From an uncultured Clostridia bacterium (GTDB lineage: Bacteria > Bacillota > Clostridia > Christensenellales > Borkfalkiaceae): a stretch of DNA of 53,692 nt. Below, one piece after another: positions 18,993 through 28,165 of this stretch (position 1 is the first letter of the stretch; each line of letters begins with the position of its first letter). Position numbers and translations under genes: made by a program. Below the pieces are notes generated by a model. That model was not told the origin of the DNA and did not search any database. It saw only the letters and a list, made by a program, of their open reading frames with translations. The stretch is from assembly GCA_947632505.1 (NCBI GenBank), contig CANRPN010000002.1, positions 1 to 53,692 on the forward strand, written 5' to 3'.

Positions 18993-19448
18993 TTACTTGC
19001 TCATTGCAAACGAATTGCCCTGATAACTCACCGAAATATGCTCGCCGTCGCAGGTCGTGATGAGATATTGCTCCTCCCCTTCGATGCGAAGATTCACCTT
19101 TGTCTTGTCCGTCTCGTCGATGTCCCATGTGCCCGTGAGGTCGAACTTGATCGCTCCGAAGATATCGGCGTGGAAGGTCATGTTCCCCTCTTTGGTCAGC
19201 GTGAGCGTCACGAGATCTTTGGTAAAGAGACCAAGTATGGAATTGCCCAACGCAAGCTCTACGGTGAGTCCGCCCACATTGACGGTCGCCGTATCGACAT
19301 AGTATGTACCAGAATAAACTTCCATCCAGTTGGGTTCGGGCTCTTCCTGTTTCGGTTCTTCCTCGGGTTTGCACCCGCCGAACGCGAACAGGCAGCTCAG
19401 CAGAAGCGTCGCAAGTAAAATCTCGAAAATTTTTCTGTACTTATTCAA
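18993..19448 (-). CDS. Small lipoprotein of unknown function
   Basis: Signal peptide with lipobox FGGC; overlaps the end of the MreB-like gene. Confidence 0.7.
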   Translation of the reverse strand: MNKYRKIFEILLATLLLSCLFAFGGCKPEEEPKQEEPEPNWMEVYSGTYYVDTATVNVGGLTVELALGNSILGLFTKDLVTLTLTKEGNMTFHADIFGAIKFDLTGTWDIDETDKTKVNLRIEGEEQYLITTCDGEHISVSYQGNSFAMSK

Positions 19449-20427
19449 GACGGATCCTCCTCAAAAGCGCGGGATTTCCGCAGGCTCTGCCGCCGCCGAG
19501 AACAACGGACATTTGCGGATCGCCCGAGATATGCGCCTCCATTTGCAATTTTTCCGAGACATAGTCGGCAAGGCCGGCAAGCGCCGCCACCCCGCCCGAG
19601 AGATAGACTCCGTTTTTGCCCACCGCCGCGGAGACCTCCGCGGGCAGCTTCCTCAAAACAAGCTCCGCATATTCGAGGATCTTGTCGATATAAATGCGTA
19701 CGGGGAACTCGATGTCCGACGACGAGACGGAAACAGACCGCGGTTTGCCCGTGGTGATGTCCCGTCCGTTGATGATCGTGGATTGGTTGTCGTCCTCGAT
19801 GAGGCTTCCCACCATATTTTTGAGTTTTTCGCTCGTAAGCGATCCGATCTTCAAATTGAATTTATCGGCGATATGGTCAATGATATGAATGTCCATATTA
19901 TTTCCGCCGACATTCATCGAGATGCCCGCGATGATCCCGTCGAGAGAGAACGTTGCGATAGAGGTGACGCCCGCGCCGATGTCGATGGAGAATACGGGGT
20001 TGCTCTCGCTCAAAGGCACATCCTGTCCGAGGGCGCTCAAAAAAGGCGCTTCGGCGAAGTCAACGCGGGAAATGCCCGCAGATTTCGCGACCCGATAGAT
20101 TTTTTCGCGGGATTCCGCTTTGAATCCGCAGGGCACGCAAAAGAGCGCTTCTATGGAGAGCGCCCGTCCCGCCGCTTTTTTCAAAAAATAGCCGAGCAGC
20201 GCGGCCGCCAGCTTTTCGGAGACGATCTCCCCTTCGTACACAGGGAAGCAGACGTCCGTTTGGTCGGCGGTTTTGCCGAGCAGGCGCTTCGCGTCGTTGC
20301 CGTAGGCGCGGATCTCGCCCGTGTCCTTTTCCACGGTGATGCAGGTCGCCTCGGCAAGTACGATGCCGCTGCCGAGACGGTAAATTTTAGTGACCGACGT
20401 TCCGAAGTCGATTGCAAGTTTTAACAT
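19441..20427 (-). CDS. MreB-like actin-family protein
   Basis: AIDFGTSVTKIY phosphate-1, SIDIGAGVTSIA phosphate-2, VYLSGGVAAL adenosine motif. Confidence 0.85.
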   Translation of the reverse strand: MLKLAIDFGTSVTKIYRLGSGIVLAEATCITVEKDTGEIRAYGNDAKRLLGKTADQTDVCFPVYEGEIVSEKLAAALLGYFLKKAAGRALSIEALFCVPCGFKAESREKIYRVAKSAGISRVDFAEAPFLSALGQDVPLSESNPVFSIDIGAGVTSIATFSLDGIIAGISMNVGGNNMDIHIIDHIADKFNLKIGSLTSEKLKNMVGSLIEDDNQSTIINGRDITTGKPRSVSVSSSDIEFPVRIYIDKILEYAELVLRKLPAEVSAAVGKNGVYLSGGVAALAGLADYVSEKLQMEAHISGDPQMSVVLGGGRACGNPALLRRIRLE

Positions 20428-20975
20428 ATGTGTACTTCCTTCAAAAATGCGCTTACGGTCTCCATGGGGAGCCCGATCACGTTGGTATAACTGCCCTGAA
20501 AACGCTCGGCAAGCGCGCCGTCCTGTATGCCGTACGCCCCCGCCTTGTCGAGCGGAGATCCGCTCGCGATATAATCTTTGATAAATTCCTCGCTCAGAGG
20601 GAAGAACGCGACCTTCGTTTCCACGACCTCTGTAAGCTCGGTTCCCTGCCCTACGAGACAGACCCCCGTAAACACAGAATGCGTTCTGCCGCTCAACAGG
20701 CGGAGCATCCGCTTTGCATCCTCCGCGTCCTTGGGCTTTCCCAAGATTTCTCCGTCCAGACAGACGACGGTGTCCGCGCCGAGCACATATGCCCCGGGGA
20801 ACCGCTCCGCGACCTCCTTTGCCTTTCCTTCCGCAAAAGCGCGCACGGTATCCTCCGCGGAAAGCCCCGCTGCATTCTCTTCAAACCGGGAGGGGATCAC
20901 CTCGAACGGGACCCCGAGCTCTGCAAGCAGTTCCCGTCTGCGCGGAGAATTGCTGGCCAAAATCAACCGCATCAC
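20421..20975 (-). CDS. maf: Maf-like nucleoside triphosphate pyrophosphatase
   Basis: LILASNSPRRRELLAELGVPFEVIPS; VLGADTVVCLDGEILGKPKD. Confidence 0.95.
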   Translation of the reverse strand: MMRLILASNSPRRRELLAELGVPFEVIPSRFEENAAGLSAEDTVRAFAEGKAKEVAERFPGAYVLGADTVVCLDGEILGKPKDAEDAKRMLRLLSGRTHSVFTGVCLVGQGTELTEVVETKVAFFPLSEEFIKDYIASGSPLDKAGAYGIQDGALAERFQGSYTNVIGLPMETVSAFLKEVHIC

Positions 20976-22486
20976 AGAATTTCCAAATTCTTCTTAAAGG
21001 TCCTCTTGAACTCGGCGTTCGCTTTGGCCGCCTGCGCAAGTTCCAGAGAGGCGTCGCCCGCAAGTTCCGTCTTCATGATGACGGAATCGCCCAACACGTC
21101 GCAGTTGACCCCCGTCACCATGCCCAATCCGCTCCTGTCCAAGCTCTCGGCAATGCGAAGCAGCACGCCGAGCTTCCGCACGATGTCCACATCCTCATCG
21201 GAAACAATGTCTTTATAACGCGCCCAATCGGAGGGGAGCAGATCCTCCTTGCGATGGCAGCCCGCCACGAACGCCGCAAGGACAATTTCCCTGTGCGTGA
21301 CGCCGTAAATGGCGGAATTTAAGATCATATAGCGGCTGTGCTTCTGATTGTTATAGTAGCGTACGCACAGCCCGCAGTCATGCAGGCTCGCTGCGACTTT
21401 GAGCACTTTGAGATAGACGCGCGGGAACTTGTGCAGCACGCGCAACTGCTTGAAGAGCTGGATGGCAAGATGGACCACATGCTCCACATGCTTCTCATCG
21501 CAATGGTAATACTTGACAAGCGTGTTGAGGGAGTAGCTGAGCACATCGGAAAGGGGCCGCTCCTCCGTCATGGGAACTGCCTGGTTGAACATGATCCCCT
21601 CGCGCAGGCCGCAGCCGCTGATTTGGAAAGACTCGATGTGCAGATAATCGGTAAAAGCCTTGATGATGGCGAGCGCAGCGGGCATGATGTCCGCGCGCGC
21701 GGGAGAAAGACCGCGGATCCGCTTGCGTTTCTCCACGTCCAAAACGCGTACCATCTCATAAACGGAACGGAAATCTTCCACCGCAAAGGTATAGTTATGC
21801 ACGATGTTCAGGGGATATTTGCGCACCATGCGGTTCATCTTGTAGAGATTGCGGAAAGAACCGCCCACGCCGATCATCTGCACGTCGGGGTCCACCTCCG
21901 AAAGCCACTCGATCTTTTTGAATTGCTCGGTAAAAAACTCCTCGATCTTGGCGGTCTGCTCCTCGGGAGGAACGCCCTCCTCGGAGAAGAGGTCGGTGAG
22001 CGTCACCGCTCCGAAGGGCAGTGTGATATATTGCAGAATGCAACGGCGGTTATAATAGACGATCTTGGAACTGCCTCCGCCGATCTCCAAAATAATGCCC
22101 TTGGGGACGTCCATGGAATTGATGACGCCGCGGTAGACGAGCGTGGCCTCCTCCTCTTCGGAGAGGACGGTCATTCTCAGCCCGCAAGTTGCCTGGATCT
22201 CATCAAGGAAGGACCGCTGGTTTTTTGCACGGCGGACCGCCGCCGTCGCAACGGCAATGATGCGCTCCACGCCCGACGCCTCGCAAAGACGTTTGAACAT
22301 TTTTAATGTTTTGATGGTCTCCGCCACGCGTTGCGGCTTCAAAAAGCCGTCCCGGTCCATATCCTGACCCAGACGGACGCTCTCTTTGAGCTCGTCCTCA
22401 ACCATGAAATATCCCTCTGCGAAGAGATTCACGATCACAAGACGCGCGGAATTGGAACCCAGATCAATGATGCCTATCTTAGACAT
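20972..22486 (-). CDS. Ppx/GppA exopolyphosphatase family protein
   Basis: IGIIDLGSNSARLVI; LEIGGGSSKIVYY; C-terminal HD-like region. Confidence 0.93.
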   Translation of the reverse strand: MSKIGIIDLGSNSARLVIVNLFAEGYFMVEDELKESVRLGQDMDRDGFLKPQRVAETIKTLKMFKRLCEASGVERIIAVATAAVRRAKNQRSFLDEIQATCGLRMTVLSEEEEATLVYRGVINSMDVPKGIILEIGGGSSKIVYYNRRCILQYITLPFGAVTLTDLFSEEGVPPEEQTAKIEEFFTEQFKKIEWLSEVDPDVQMIGVGGSFRNLYKMNRMVRKYPLNIVHNYTFAVEDFRSVYEMVRVLDVEKRKRIRGLSPARADIMPAALAIIKAFTDYLHIESFQISGCGLREGIMFNQAVPMTEERPLSDVLSYSLNTLVKYYHCDEKHVEHVVHLAIQLFKQLRVLHKFPRVYLKVLKVAASLHDCGLCVRYYNNQKHSRYMILNSAIYGVTHREIVLAAFVAGCHRKEDLLPSDWARYKDIVSDEDVDIVRKLGVLLRIAESLDRSGLGMVTGVNCDVLGDSVIMKTELAGDASLELAQAAKANAEFKRTFKKNLEIL

Positions 22487-22570
22487 TTTTTCGTCCTCAA
22501 ACTTACTCAATGAATTTTTAGGACCCGTTTTAAGAGCAATAATGCATTATGCCCATAATACTCTATGCTA

Positions 22571-23017
22571 TTATTTTAACACAGGCAAGGGGGTTTGTCC
22601 ATACCCTTTTTGAAAATTTTTTCCGTTTTTATCAACTTTTTTCCGCTTGTTTTCCTCTCCCCGCAGCGCTGCCGAAAACGGAAATGCGGAAAGCAGAAGC
22701 AGAAAGAGCCCGAACCCTTTTCTGAGGAGGTTTGCGGGCAGAAATACGGCGCATACGGCGCCCAACGCCGAAAATAAGAGCGCGGGCAAAATCAGCTGCC
22801 ATAGCCCCTCCTTCTCCAACAGCCCGTTCCCGGCGTGCACGGAGAGGGCAAGAAGAGACATCGGCAAGAAGGAAAGGAGATTCACTCCCTGGGCCACTCC
22901 CTGCGGCAAACCGAGCACAAGGGTGAGAAGCGGGATGAGCAAGGTGCCCCCGCCCATTCCCATGCCGCCGAGTACTCCGCCGGCGATCCCGCTGAGAAAA
23001 AACAAATAAAAGGACAT
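22571..23017 (-). CDS. TauE/SafE (TSUP) family half-size protein
   Basis: FLSGIAGGVLGGMGMGGGTLLIPLL; about 4 TM; TAATG overlap with the upstream gene. Confidence 0.8.
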   Translation of the reverse strand: MSFYLFFLSGIAGGVLGGMGMGGGTLLIPLLTLVLGLPQGVAQGVNLLSFLPMSLLALSVHAGNGLLEKEGLWQLILPALLFSALGAVCAVFLPANLLRKGFGLFLLLLSAFPFSAALRGEENKRKKVDKNGKNFQKGYGQTPLPVLK

Positions 23018-23373
23018 TAAACGAGCATCCTCCAACCCGCGACCAACATCAGCAGCCCAAACATAAAGGTAACCGCGCGCACGGGGAGAACGTTCAGCAG
23101 CTTCGCGCCGAGATAGCCGCCCACAGCCACGCCGAGCGCAACGGGCACAAGCGCCGGAAAAGGGGTGTAGCCGCAGAAGAGATAGATGATCCCGCTCACC
23201 GCCGAAGCGGGCAGGATGACCGAAATGGCCGTGGCATGCGCCTTGCGCGCCGGAAGTCCGCCTGCCGTCAGAAGAGGCACGGCGAGCATTCCGCCCCCGC
23301 CGCCAAGCAGTCCGTTTGCGGCGCCGATCAGCGCTCCCCCGAAAACCCGCATCCCGATATTTGCCCGTTTCAT
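23017..23373 (-). CDS. TauE/SafE (TSUP) family half-size protein
   Basis: GALIGAANGLLGGGGGMLAVPLLTAGGLPARKAHATA; about 4 TM. Confidence 0.85.
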   Translation of the reverse strand: MKRANIGMRVFGGALIGAANGLLGGGGGMLAVPLLTAGGLPARKAHATAISVILPASAVSGIIYLFCGYTPFPALVPVALGVAVGGYLGAKLLNVLPVRAVTFMFGLLMLVAGWRMLV

Positions 23374-23571
23374 GTCCCCTCCGATCTCCTCAACAACATT
23401 TAGAATGCGACATTTCAAAATTTTTTCTCATTTTTTTCTGCGTTTGCCCGCGTAATTGCTTGCGTTGCGAGAGGATTTAGGCTAAAATAGAGACATATTG
23501 CTAAGAAATAGATTGCGGGCGCGTGCGCGACTTATTTTTTGCTTTGCGCCCAAAAAAACAAAAGGTGTTAT

Positions 23572-26500
23572 ATGGCAAAAATCTTTGAAAACGGAAAATG
23601 GAAAAAAAGGACGCTGACGGCGCTTTCCCTTGCGCTCGCCACAACGCTCTCGTTTGGGATCTTTTCGGCATGCGCCACGAATCCCGATGACGGCGATGAC
23701 GACACGGAGAGCAAGGTCGCCCCTACCGACACGCAGATCATTAAAAACGGCAATTTCGAATTTTATTCGGACAAGCTCGTAGATCCCGACGACAACGGCA
23801 AACCGCTCGACAAGCACAACATCATCTCCACGCCCGACAGCTGGTCGTTTACCTCCGGATCCCCTTCTTCGAATACACAGTCCGGCGTGATCGACACCAA
23901 GGATTGGGATTACTTCACCAAGACGGGCGGCTATTCCTTTAAGACTTTCACCAAAGGCGAGGGCGACGACGCCAAAGAAGTGACGACCTTCGAAACGATT
24001 GCGGAGGCCTATGCGAATTGGGAGAATGCCAACGTCTCCGCATACGACCGCTTGAAGTTCCTCGATCTCTTCGACGATGAGATCGACGACCTTTCCGCTT
24101 CCTCCGCCGAGGCGAAGATGTTCAAAAAGTACAGCTACTCCATCGACTTCGAGGACGTGGAAAAACTCAACGAAGAAGTGAAACTCGGCACGAGCGGCAA
24201 TCTCTTCGAATTGCATGAGGGCGCCACCAACGACGATGCAAACAACACGAGCGTGCTCATGATCCACAACCAGCGCACCGCCGATGACGGCGTACGCGGC
24301 ACGGCGCAGTACTATACGTCGAGCACCACCGTCACCCTCTCCGCAGGCACCGCGGCAGAGGTGTCCGTATGGGTGCGCACCGATGCGCTCTACCATTATA
24401 AAGATACCGAACTGACTCAGCGCGGCGGCGCCTACATCGGCGTTACCAACACCGTGGGCGGCACGACGCTCGACCAGATGCAGATTTATAACATCCACAC
24501 CGACGGGCAGTGGCAGAAGTACACCCTCTATGTGCGCGCAAGCAATTTTGCCACCAGCACTTTCCGCATTGTGCTCGGCCTCGGGCAGGGCTCTTCCGAC
24601 GATAAGTATTTCGCCGTGGACGGCTATGCTTTCTTCGACGACGTAACCTGCAAACTCATCTCCCACGACGCCTATGACAAGGCGATCCGCAACGACGACG
24701 GCGAGGGCGACCTCAAAGAGGGCGTGAAGGAATGCACCGTCAATTCTCTTAAAGCGGAAAAGCAGTTCGATTCCGACATTTATCCCTATGGCAGCTTCAA
24801 GACCTTTGCGCTTGATTTGTATGCCGTCTCCAAGGACAACGAGGCGGACGTTGCGGAACTTCTCGAAAACTCCTCCGTCGATCTTACGGCGGAAACCTCG
24901 GGCAGCAACACCTATACCTCGGAAAAAATCGATCCCTCGCTCGGAAAGATCACGGACAATGTTGCGGAGCTTACCACCTTCGGCGGGATCAAGAACTCCT
25001 CCAACAAATATCTCAAAAATATCTATACCAACGACTTCGAGAACAAGTTCCCCTTCGGCGGAGACGACAGCCGCGTTCTCATGCTCATGTCCGCAAACGG
25101 CGCGGCGTACACCGCAAAACTGCAAAAGAACGAGAGCAGCGAGAACAGCCTCTTTACCCTCGCTCCCGACAGCCGTCTGCTCATCTCCTTCTTTATAAAG
25201 ACGAGCAAGATCCAGAGCGGACTTTCGGGCGCAGGCGCGGCCGTTGTTGACGGGGAGAACAAAACCTATATTACCCCCTTCGACTCCACCACCCTTGCGG
25301 CAGTGGACATCGACTCCAAGAGCGACGACGAGAGTCTCAAAGATATTTATAAGGGCTGGACGCAGTGCTTCTTCTTCATTGAAAACGACACCGAGACCGA
25401 GAAAACTTTCAGCCTCGAACTCACTTACGGTCCTACCACGATCGTCGGAACGAACCGGTTCAGCTACGGCGAAGGTTATGCCGCATTCACCGGCTTCGAA
25501 GTAAGACCCCTCACCAAGACCGAATACGGCTATGCCTCCACGGGCGACCGCGCGAAAAAAGTTTCCCTCACGGGCGAAGTGGAGGAGACCCGCAAGTTCG
25601 ACTCCGTTTCCGCAACCGCGGAGGAGGACCTCAAAGTCGGTCCCGCGCTTCCCGCAAACTTCCGCGGCGTACTCGGCGGCAGCGACTTTGTCCAGCAGAA
25701 CGAACAGTCCGTTCCCAATGTGAAGCCGGAAAAGGTTTATGCAGGGCTTTTGAGCTCCAAGTATGCCGAAAATTACTTCAAAGGCAGCGAGGAATGGAAA
25801 ACCACGCTGGAAGCGACAACCGGCGGAGCTGCGACCTATGACGAGTGGTGGACGAAACTCTTCGGCAGTTCCCGCCAGCCTCTCGTGATCGTCAACGGCG
25901 AGTCTGCGGCTTTCGGCTACTATGCAGAGTCTGAGACCGTTTCTACCTCCTCTTACCGCAGGATCTCCATGCGCATCAAGGCTTCCGAGGGCGCAAAGGT
26001 CAACCTCTACCTCATTGACAGCACGGCAGAAAAGACAGGTACCCTGCTCTCCCCCGACCTTCCCAAGTACACCTATTGGTATGACGACGAAGGCAACATT
26101 GTCAACGAGGACGGAGATATTCTCTATCGGCTGCAATCCAACGGTCTGTACCAAAAGGCGGAGGACGACGGCAAACTTTATGCCAATCTCTCCAATTTCG
26201 ACACGGATGACGACGGCAATCTTATCACAAAGGACGGAACGATCGCTTATTTCTACAACGCCGTTGACAAGCAGTTCTACGCCTATCGCGACGAGGATGC
26301 CAAGACAGGCAACTACACCTATCGGACTGCGGTCACCAACCTCCCCGCCGAGGATCTCCATTATGATTATTCCAACGCGAGCAAGATCCCCGAGGCGCAC
26401 ATTGAAGTCACCGGTACGGGCGAATGGACGACCGTAAACTTCTATCTCCACACGGGAAATACGGAAAAGACCTACCGCCTCGAAGTTTGGAGCGGCAGCC

Positions 26501-27159
26501 GCGACGGCAAGACAAAGAACGATGCGGGCAGCTATGTGTTCTTCGACAACTACTCCTCCGCAGACGCTTCCTCCAACTTTACGACCCTTCGCGACGAAGC
26601 GGTGCAGGCGATCAAAGACAAGCTCAACGAGAACAAGGAGATGGGAAGCAAGGACTATCTCGGACGGAACGATCCCCTTCCCGAAGAATACGCAGGCTAC
26701 TATACCTTCACCTTCTTTGATTCCGCCGACTACCTCCGCTACGACGAGACGACGGATGAGGACGGGCTGGGCGATCCTTACTACTCCTATCTGCAATCCT
26801 CCAACGAGGAACAGCTTGTATGGCTCCGCTATCACGAAGAGGCGCAGAAAGGCCAATCCGCACGCGATTCCTTCTATCTCGACTATTCTGCTTCCGACGT
26901 CACCGTGGAGCGCGAATATCCCGCGCAGGACGGTACCGACACCGACACCGATCATACGCATGACACGGGCGATGAATCCATGAACATTTGGCTTCTCATC
27001 GCGTCGGGCAGCCTTGCGGTCGTGCTGTTGTTTGCGATCGGCGCTGTGATCGTACGCCGCATCCTCAAAAACAGGAACAAGCGCACCAAGATCAAGGCGC
27101 AAAAAGATAAGCGCATCAAGCCTTCCAAGACGCCGCCCACATCCGAAGGAGAAGCATAA
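23572..27159 (+). CDS. Large surface lipoprotein with a C-terminal TM anchor and carbohydrate-binding-like jelly-roll segments
   Basis: Lipobox FSAC; IIKNGNFEF, WQKYTLYVRAS, FFDDVTCKL; C-terminal IWLLIASGSLAVVLLFAIGAVIVRRILKNRNKR. Confidence 0.8.
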   Translation: MAKIFENGKWKKRTLTALSLALATTLSFGIFSACATNPDDGDDDTESKVAPTDTQIIKNGNFEFYSDKLVDPDDNGKPLDKHNIISTPDSWSFTSGSPSSNTQSGVIDTKDWDYFTKTGGYSFKTFTKGEGDDAKEVTTFETIAEAYANWENANVSAYDRLKFLDLFDDEIDDLSASSAEAKMFKKYSYSIDFEDVEKLNEEVKLGTSGNLFELHEGATNDDANNTSVLMIHNQRTADDGVRGTAQYYTSSTTVTLSAGTAAEVSVWVRTDALYHYKDTELTQRGGAYIGVTNTVGGTTLDQMQIYNIHTDGQWQKYTLYVRASNFATSTFRIVLGLGQGSSDDKYFAVDGYAFFDDVTCKLISHDAYDKAIRNDDGEGDLKEGVKECTVNSLKAEKQFDSDIYPYGSFKTFALDLYAVSKDNEADVAELLENSSVDLTAETSGSNTYTSEKIDPSLGKITDNVAELTTFGGIKNSSNKYLKNIYTNDFENKFPFGGDDSRVLMLMSANGAAYTAKLQKNESSENSLFTLAPDSRLLISFFIKTSKIQSGLSGAGAAVVDGENKTYITPFDSTTLAAVDIDSKSDDESLKDIYKGWTQCFFFIENDTETEKTFSLELTYGPTTIVGTNRFSYGEGYAAFTGFEVRPLTKTEYGYASTGDRAKKVSLTGEVEETRKFDSVSATAEEDLKVGPALPANFRGVLGGSDFVQQNEQSVPNVKPEKVYAGLLSSKYAENYFKGSEEWKTTLEATTGGAATYDEWWTKLFGSSRQPLVIVNGESAAFGYYAESETVSTSSYRRISMRIKASEGAKVNLYLIDSTAEKTGTLLSPDLPKYTYWYDDEGNIVNEDGDILYRLQSNGLYQKAEDDGKLYANLSNFDTDDDGNLITKDGTIAYFYNAVDKQFYAYRDEDAKTGNYTYRTAVTNLPAEDLHYDYSNASKIPEAHIEVTGTGEWTTVNFYLHTGNTEKTYRLEVWSGSRDGKTKNDAGSYVFFDNYSSADASSNFTTLRDEAVQAIKDKLNENKEMGSKDYLGRNDPLPEEYAGYYTFTFFDSADYLRYDETTDEDGLGDPYYSYLQSSNEEQLVWLRYHEEAQKGQSARDSFYLDYSASDVTVEREYPAQDGTDTDTDHTHDTGDESMNIWLLIASGSLAVVLLFAIGAVIVRRILKNRNKRTKIKAQKDKRIKPSKTPPTSEGEA

Positions 27160-27193
27160 GGAAGCATTTCTTGAAAAAAATATGCGCATATAT

Positions 27194-27224
27194 AAAAACC
27201 CCGACAAAAAATGTCGGGGTTTTT
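27194..27224 (+). terminator. Rho-independent terminator
   Basis: AAAAACCCCGACAAAAAATGTCGGGGTTTTT. Confidence 0.9.
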
Positions 27225-27225
27225 G

Positions 27226-27254
27226 TTGCAAAATTTTCTTTTTTGTGCTATACT
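27226..27254 (+). promoter_or_regulatory. SigA-type promoter of pnuC
   Basis: TTGCAA-N17-TATACT. Confidence 0.7.
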
Positions 27255-27286
27255 GATATCAGAAAACAAAATTGTGCCACCGGGTA

Positions 27287-27378
27287 CGGAGAATGCAAAA
27301 GCATTCCGATTTGCGTTGACAGGTCTTTGGCTTCGGCCTCAGGTAAACGCAGAGCGGGATGCTTTTTCGCAAAGGAGG
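27287..27378 (+). promoter_or_regulatory. Structured 5' leader of pnuC, candidate riboswitch or translational regulator, class not recognised
   Basis: Local hairpin GAATGC-AAAA-GCATTC (27291-27306) competes with a 13-bp long-range helix between 27295-27307 and 27356-27370, directly before the AAAGGAGG ribosome-binding site. Confidence 0.55.
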
Positions 27379-27385
27379 GTCGAAG

Positions 27386-28099
27386 ATGAACGGCATAAAA
27401 ACTTTTTTCCGCGAAGTGCGGCCGATCGAATATCTCCTCTTTGCGTGCTCGGTCGCGGCGATCGTGCTCTCGTTTTTACTTACGCACAATACCGACTATC
27501 TTCAACTGACGGCATCCCTCATCGGCGCGGTCTCCCTCATTCTGATCGCCAAGGGGAATGTGGCCGGGCAGATCCTCAGCGTCATCTTTGCGCTCTTTTA
27601 CGGGGTGATCTCCTACTTTTGCGGGTACTATGGAGAGATCATCACCTACCTCGGGATGTCGGCTCCCATTGCCGTGCTCGCTGTCATCTCGTGGCTGAAA
27701 AATCCCTTCAAAGGGAAACGGAGCGAGGTGGAGGTCAATCACCTGAAATTGAGAGAATATCCCATCATCTTCGCGATCTCCGTCTGCGTCTCCGTCGCAT
27801 TCTATTTTATTCTGCGCGCGCTCGATACGCCCAATCTTTGGTGGAGCACCGTCTCCGTGCTCACGAGCTGCGCGGCCATGCTGCTGAGCGTGCGGAGAAG
27901 TCCCCTCTACGCCTTTGCCTATTGCATCAACGACATCGTGCTCATCGTACTTTGGGCCTTGATGTCGGCGGAAAGCAGCACCTATCTCGCCATGGTCGTC
28001 TGTTTTTCGGTCTTTCTCGTGAACGACATTTACGGTCTCATCAACTGGGTGCGCCTGCTTCGCAAACAGCAAGCGCTCCGCGAAGAACAAACAATATAA
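27386..28099 (+). CDS. pnuC: PnuC-family vitamin/nucleoside transporter
   Basis: Polytopic; ASLIGAVSLILIAKGNVAGQILSVIFALFYGVISYFCGYYGE; VNDIYGLINW. Confidence 0.88.
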   Translation: MNGIKTFFREVRPIEYLLFACSVAAIVLSFLLTHNTDYLQLTASLIGAVSLILIAKGNVAGQILSVIFALFYGVISYFCGYYGEIITYLGMSAPIAVLAVISWLKNPFKGKRSEVEVNHLKLREYPIIFAISVCVSVAFYFILRALDTPNLWWSTVSVLTSCAAMLLSVRRSPLYAFAYCINDIVLIVLWALMSAESSTYLAMVVCFSVFLVNDIYGLINWVRLLRKQQALREEQTI

Positions 28100-28110
28100 A
28101 TAAGGAAGAT

Positions 28111-28152
28111 CAAAGAAGTGCGCCGCGGCAAAAGCCGCGGTGCACTTCTTTG
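28111..28152. terminator. Bidirectional terminator
   Basis: CAAAGAAGTGCGCCGCGGCAAAAGCCGCGGTGCACTTCTTTG. Confidence 0.75.
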
Positions 28153-28165
28153 AAACGCAGCGTTT

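Noticed and set aside
23482-27231. 1249-aa minus-strand ORF antisense to the large lipoprotein gene
   Set aside because: Shadow ORF caused by codon bias; the plus frame has signal peptide, domains and TM, while the antisense frame shows no family signature.
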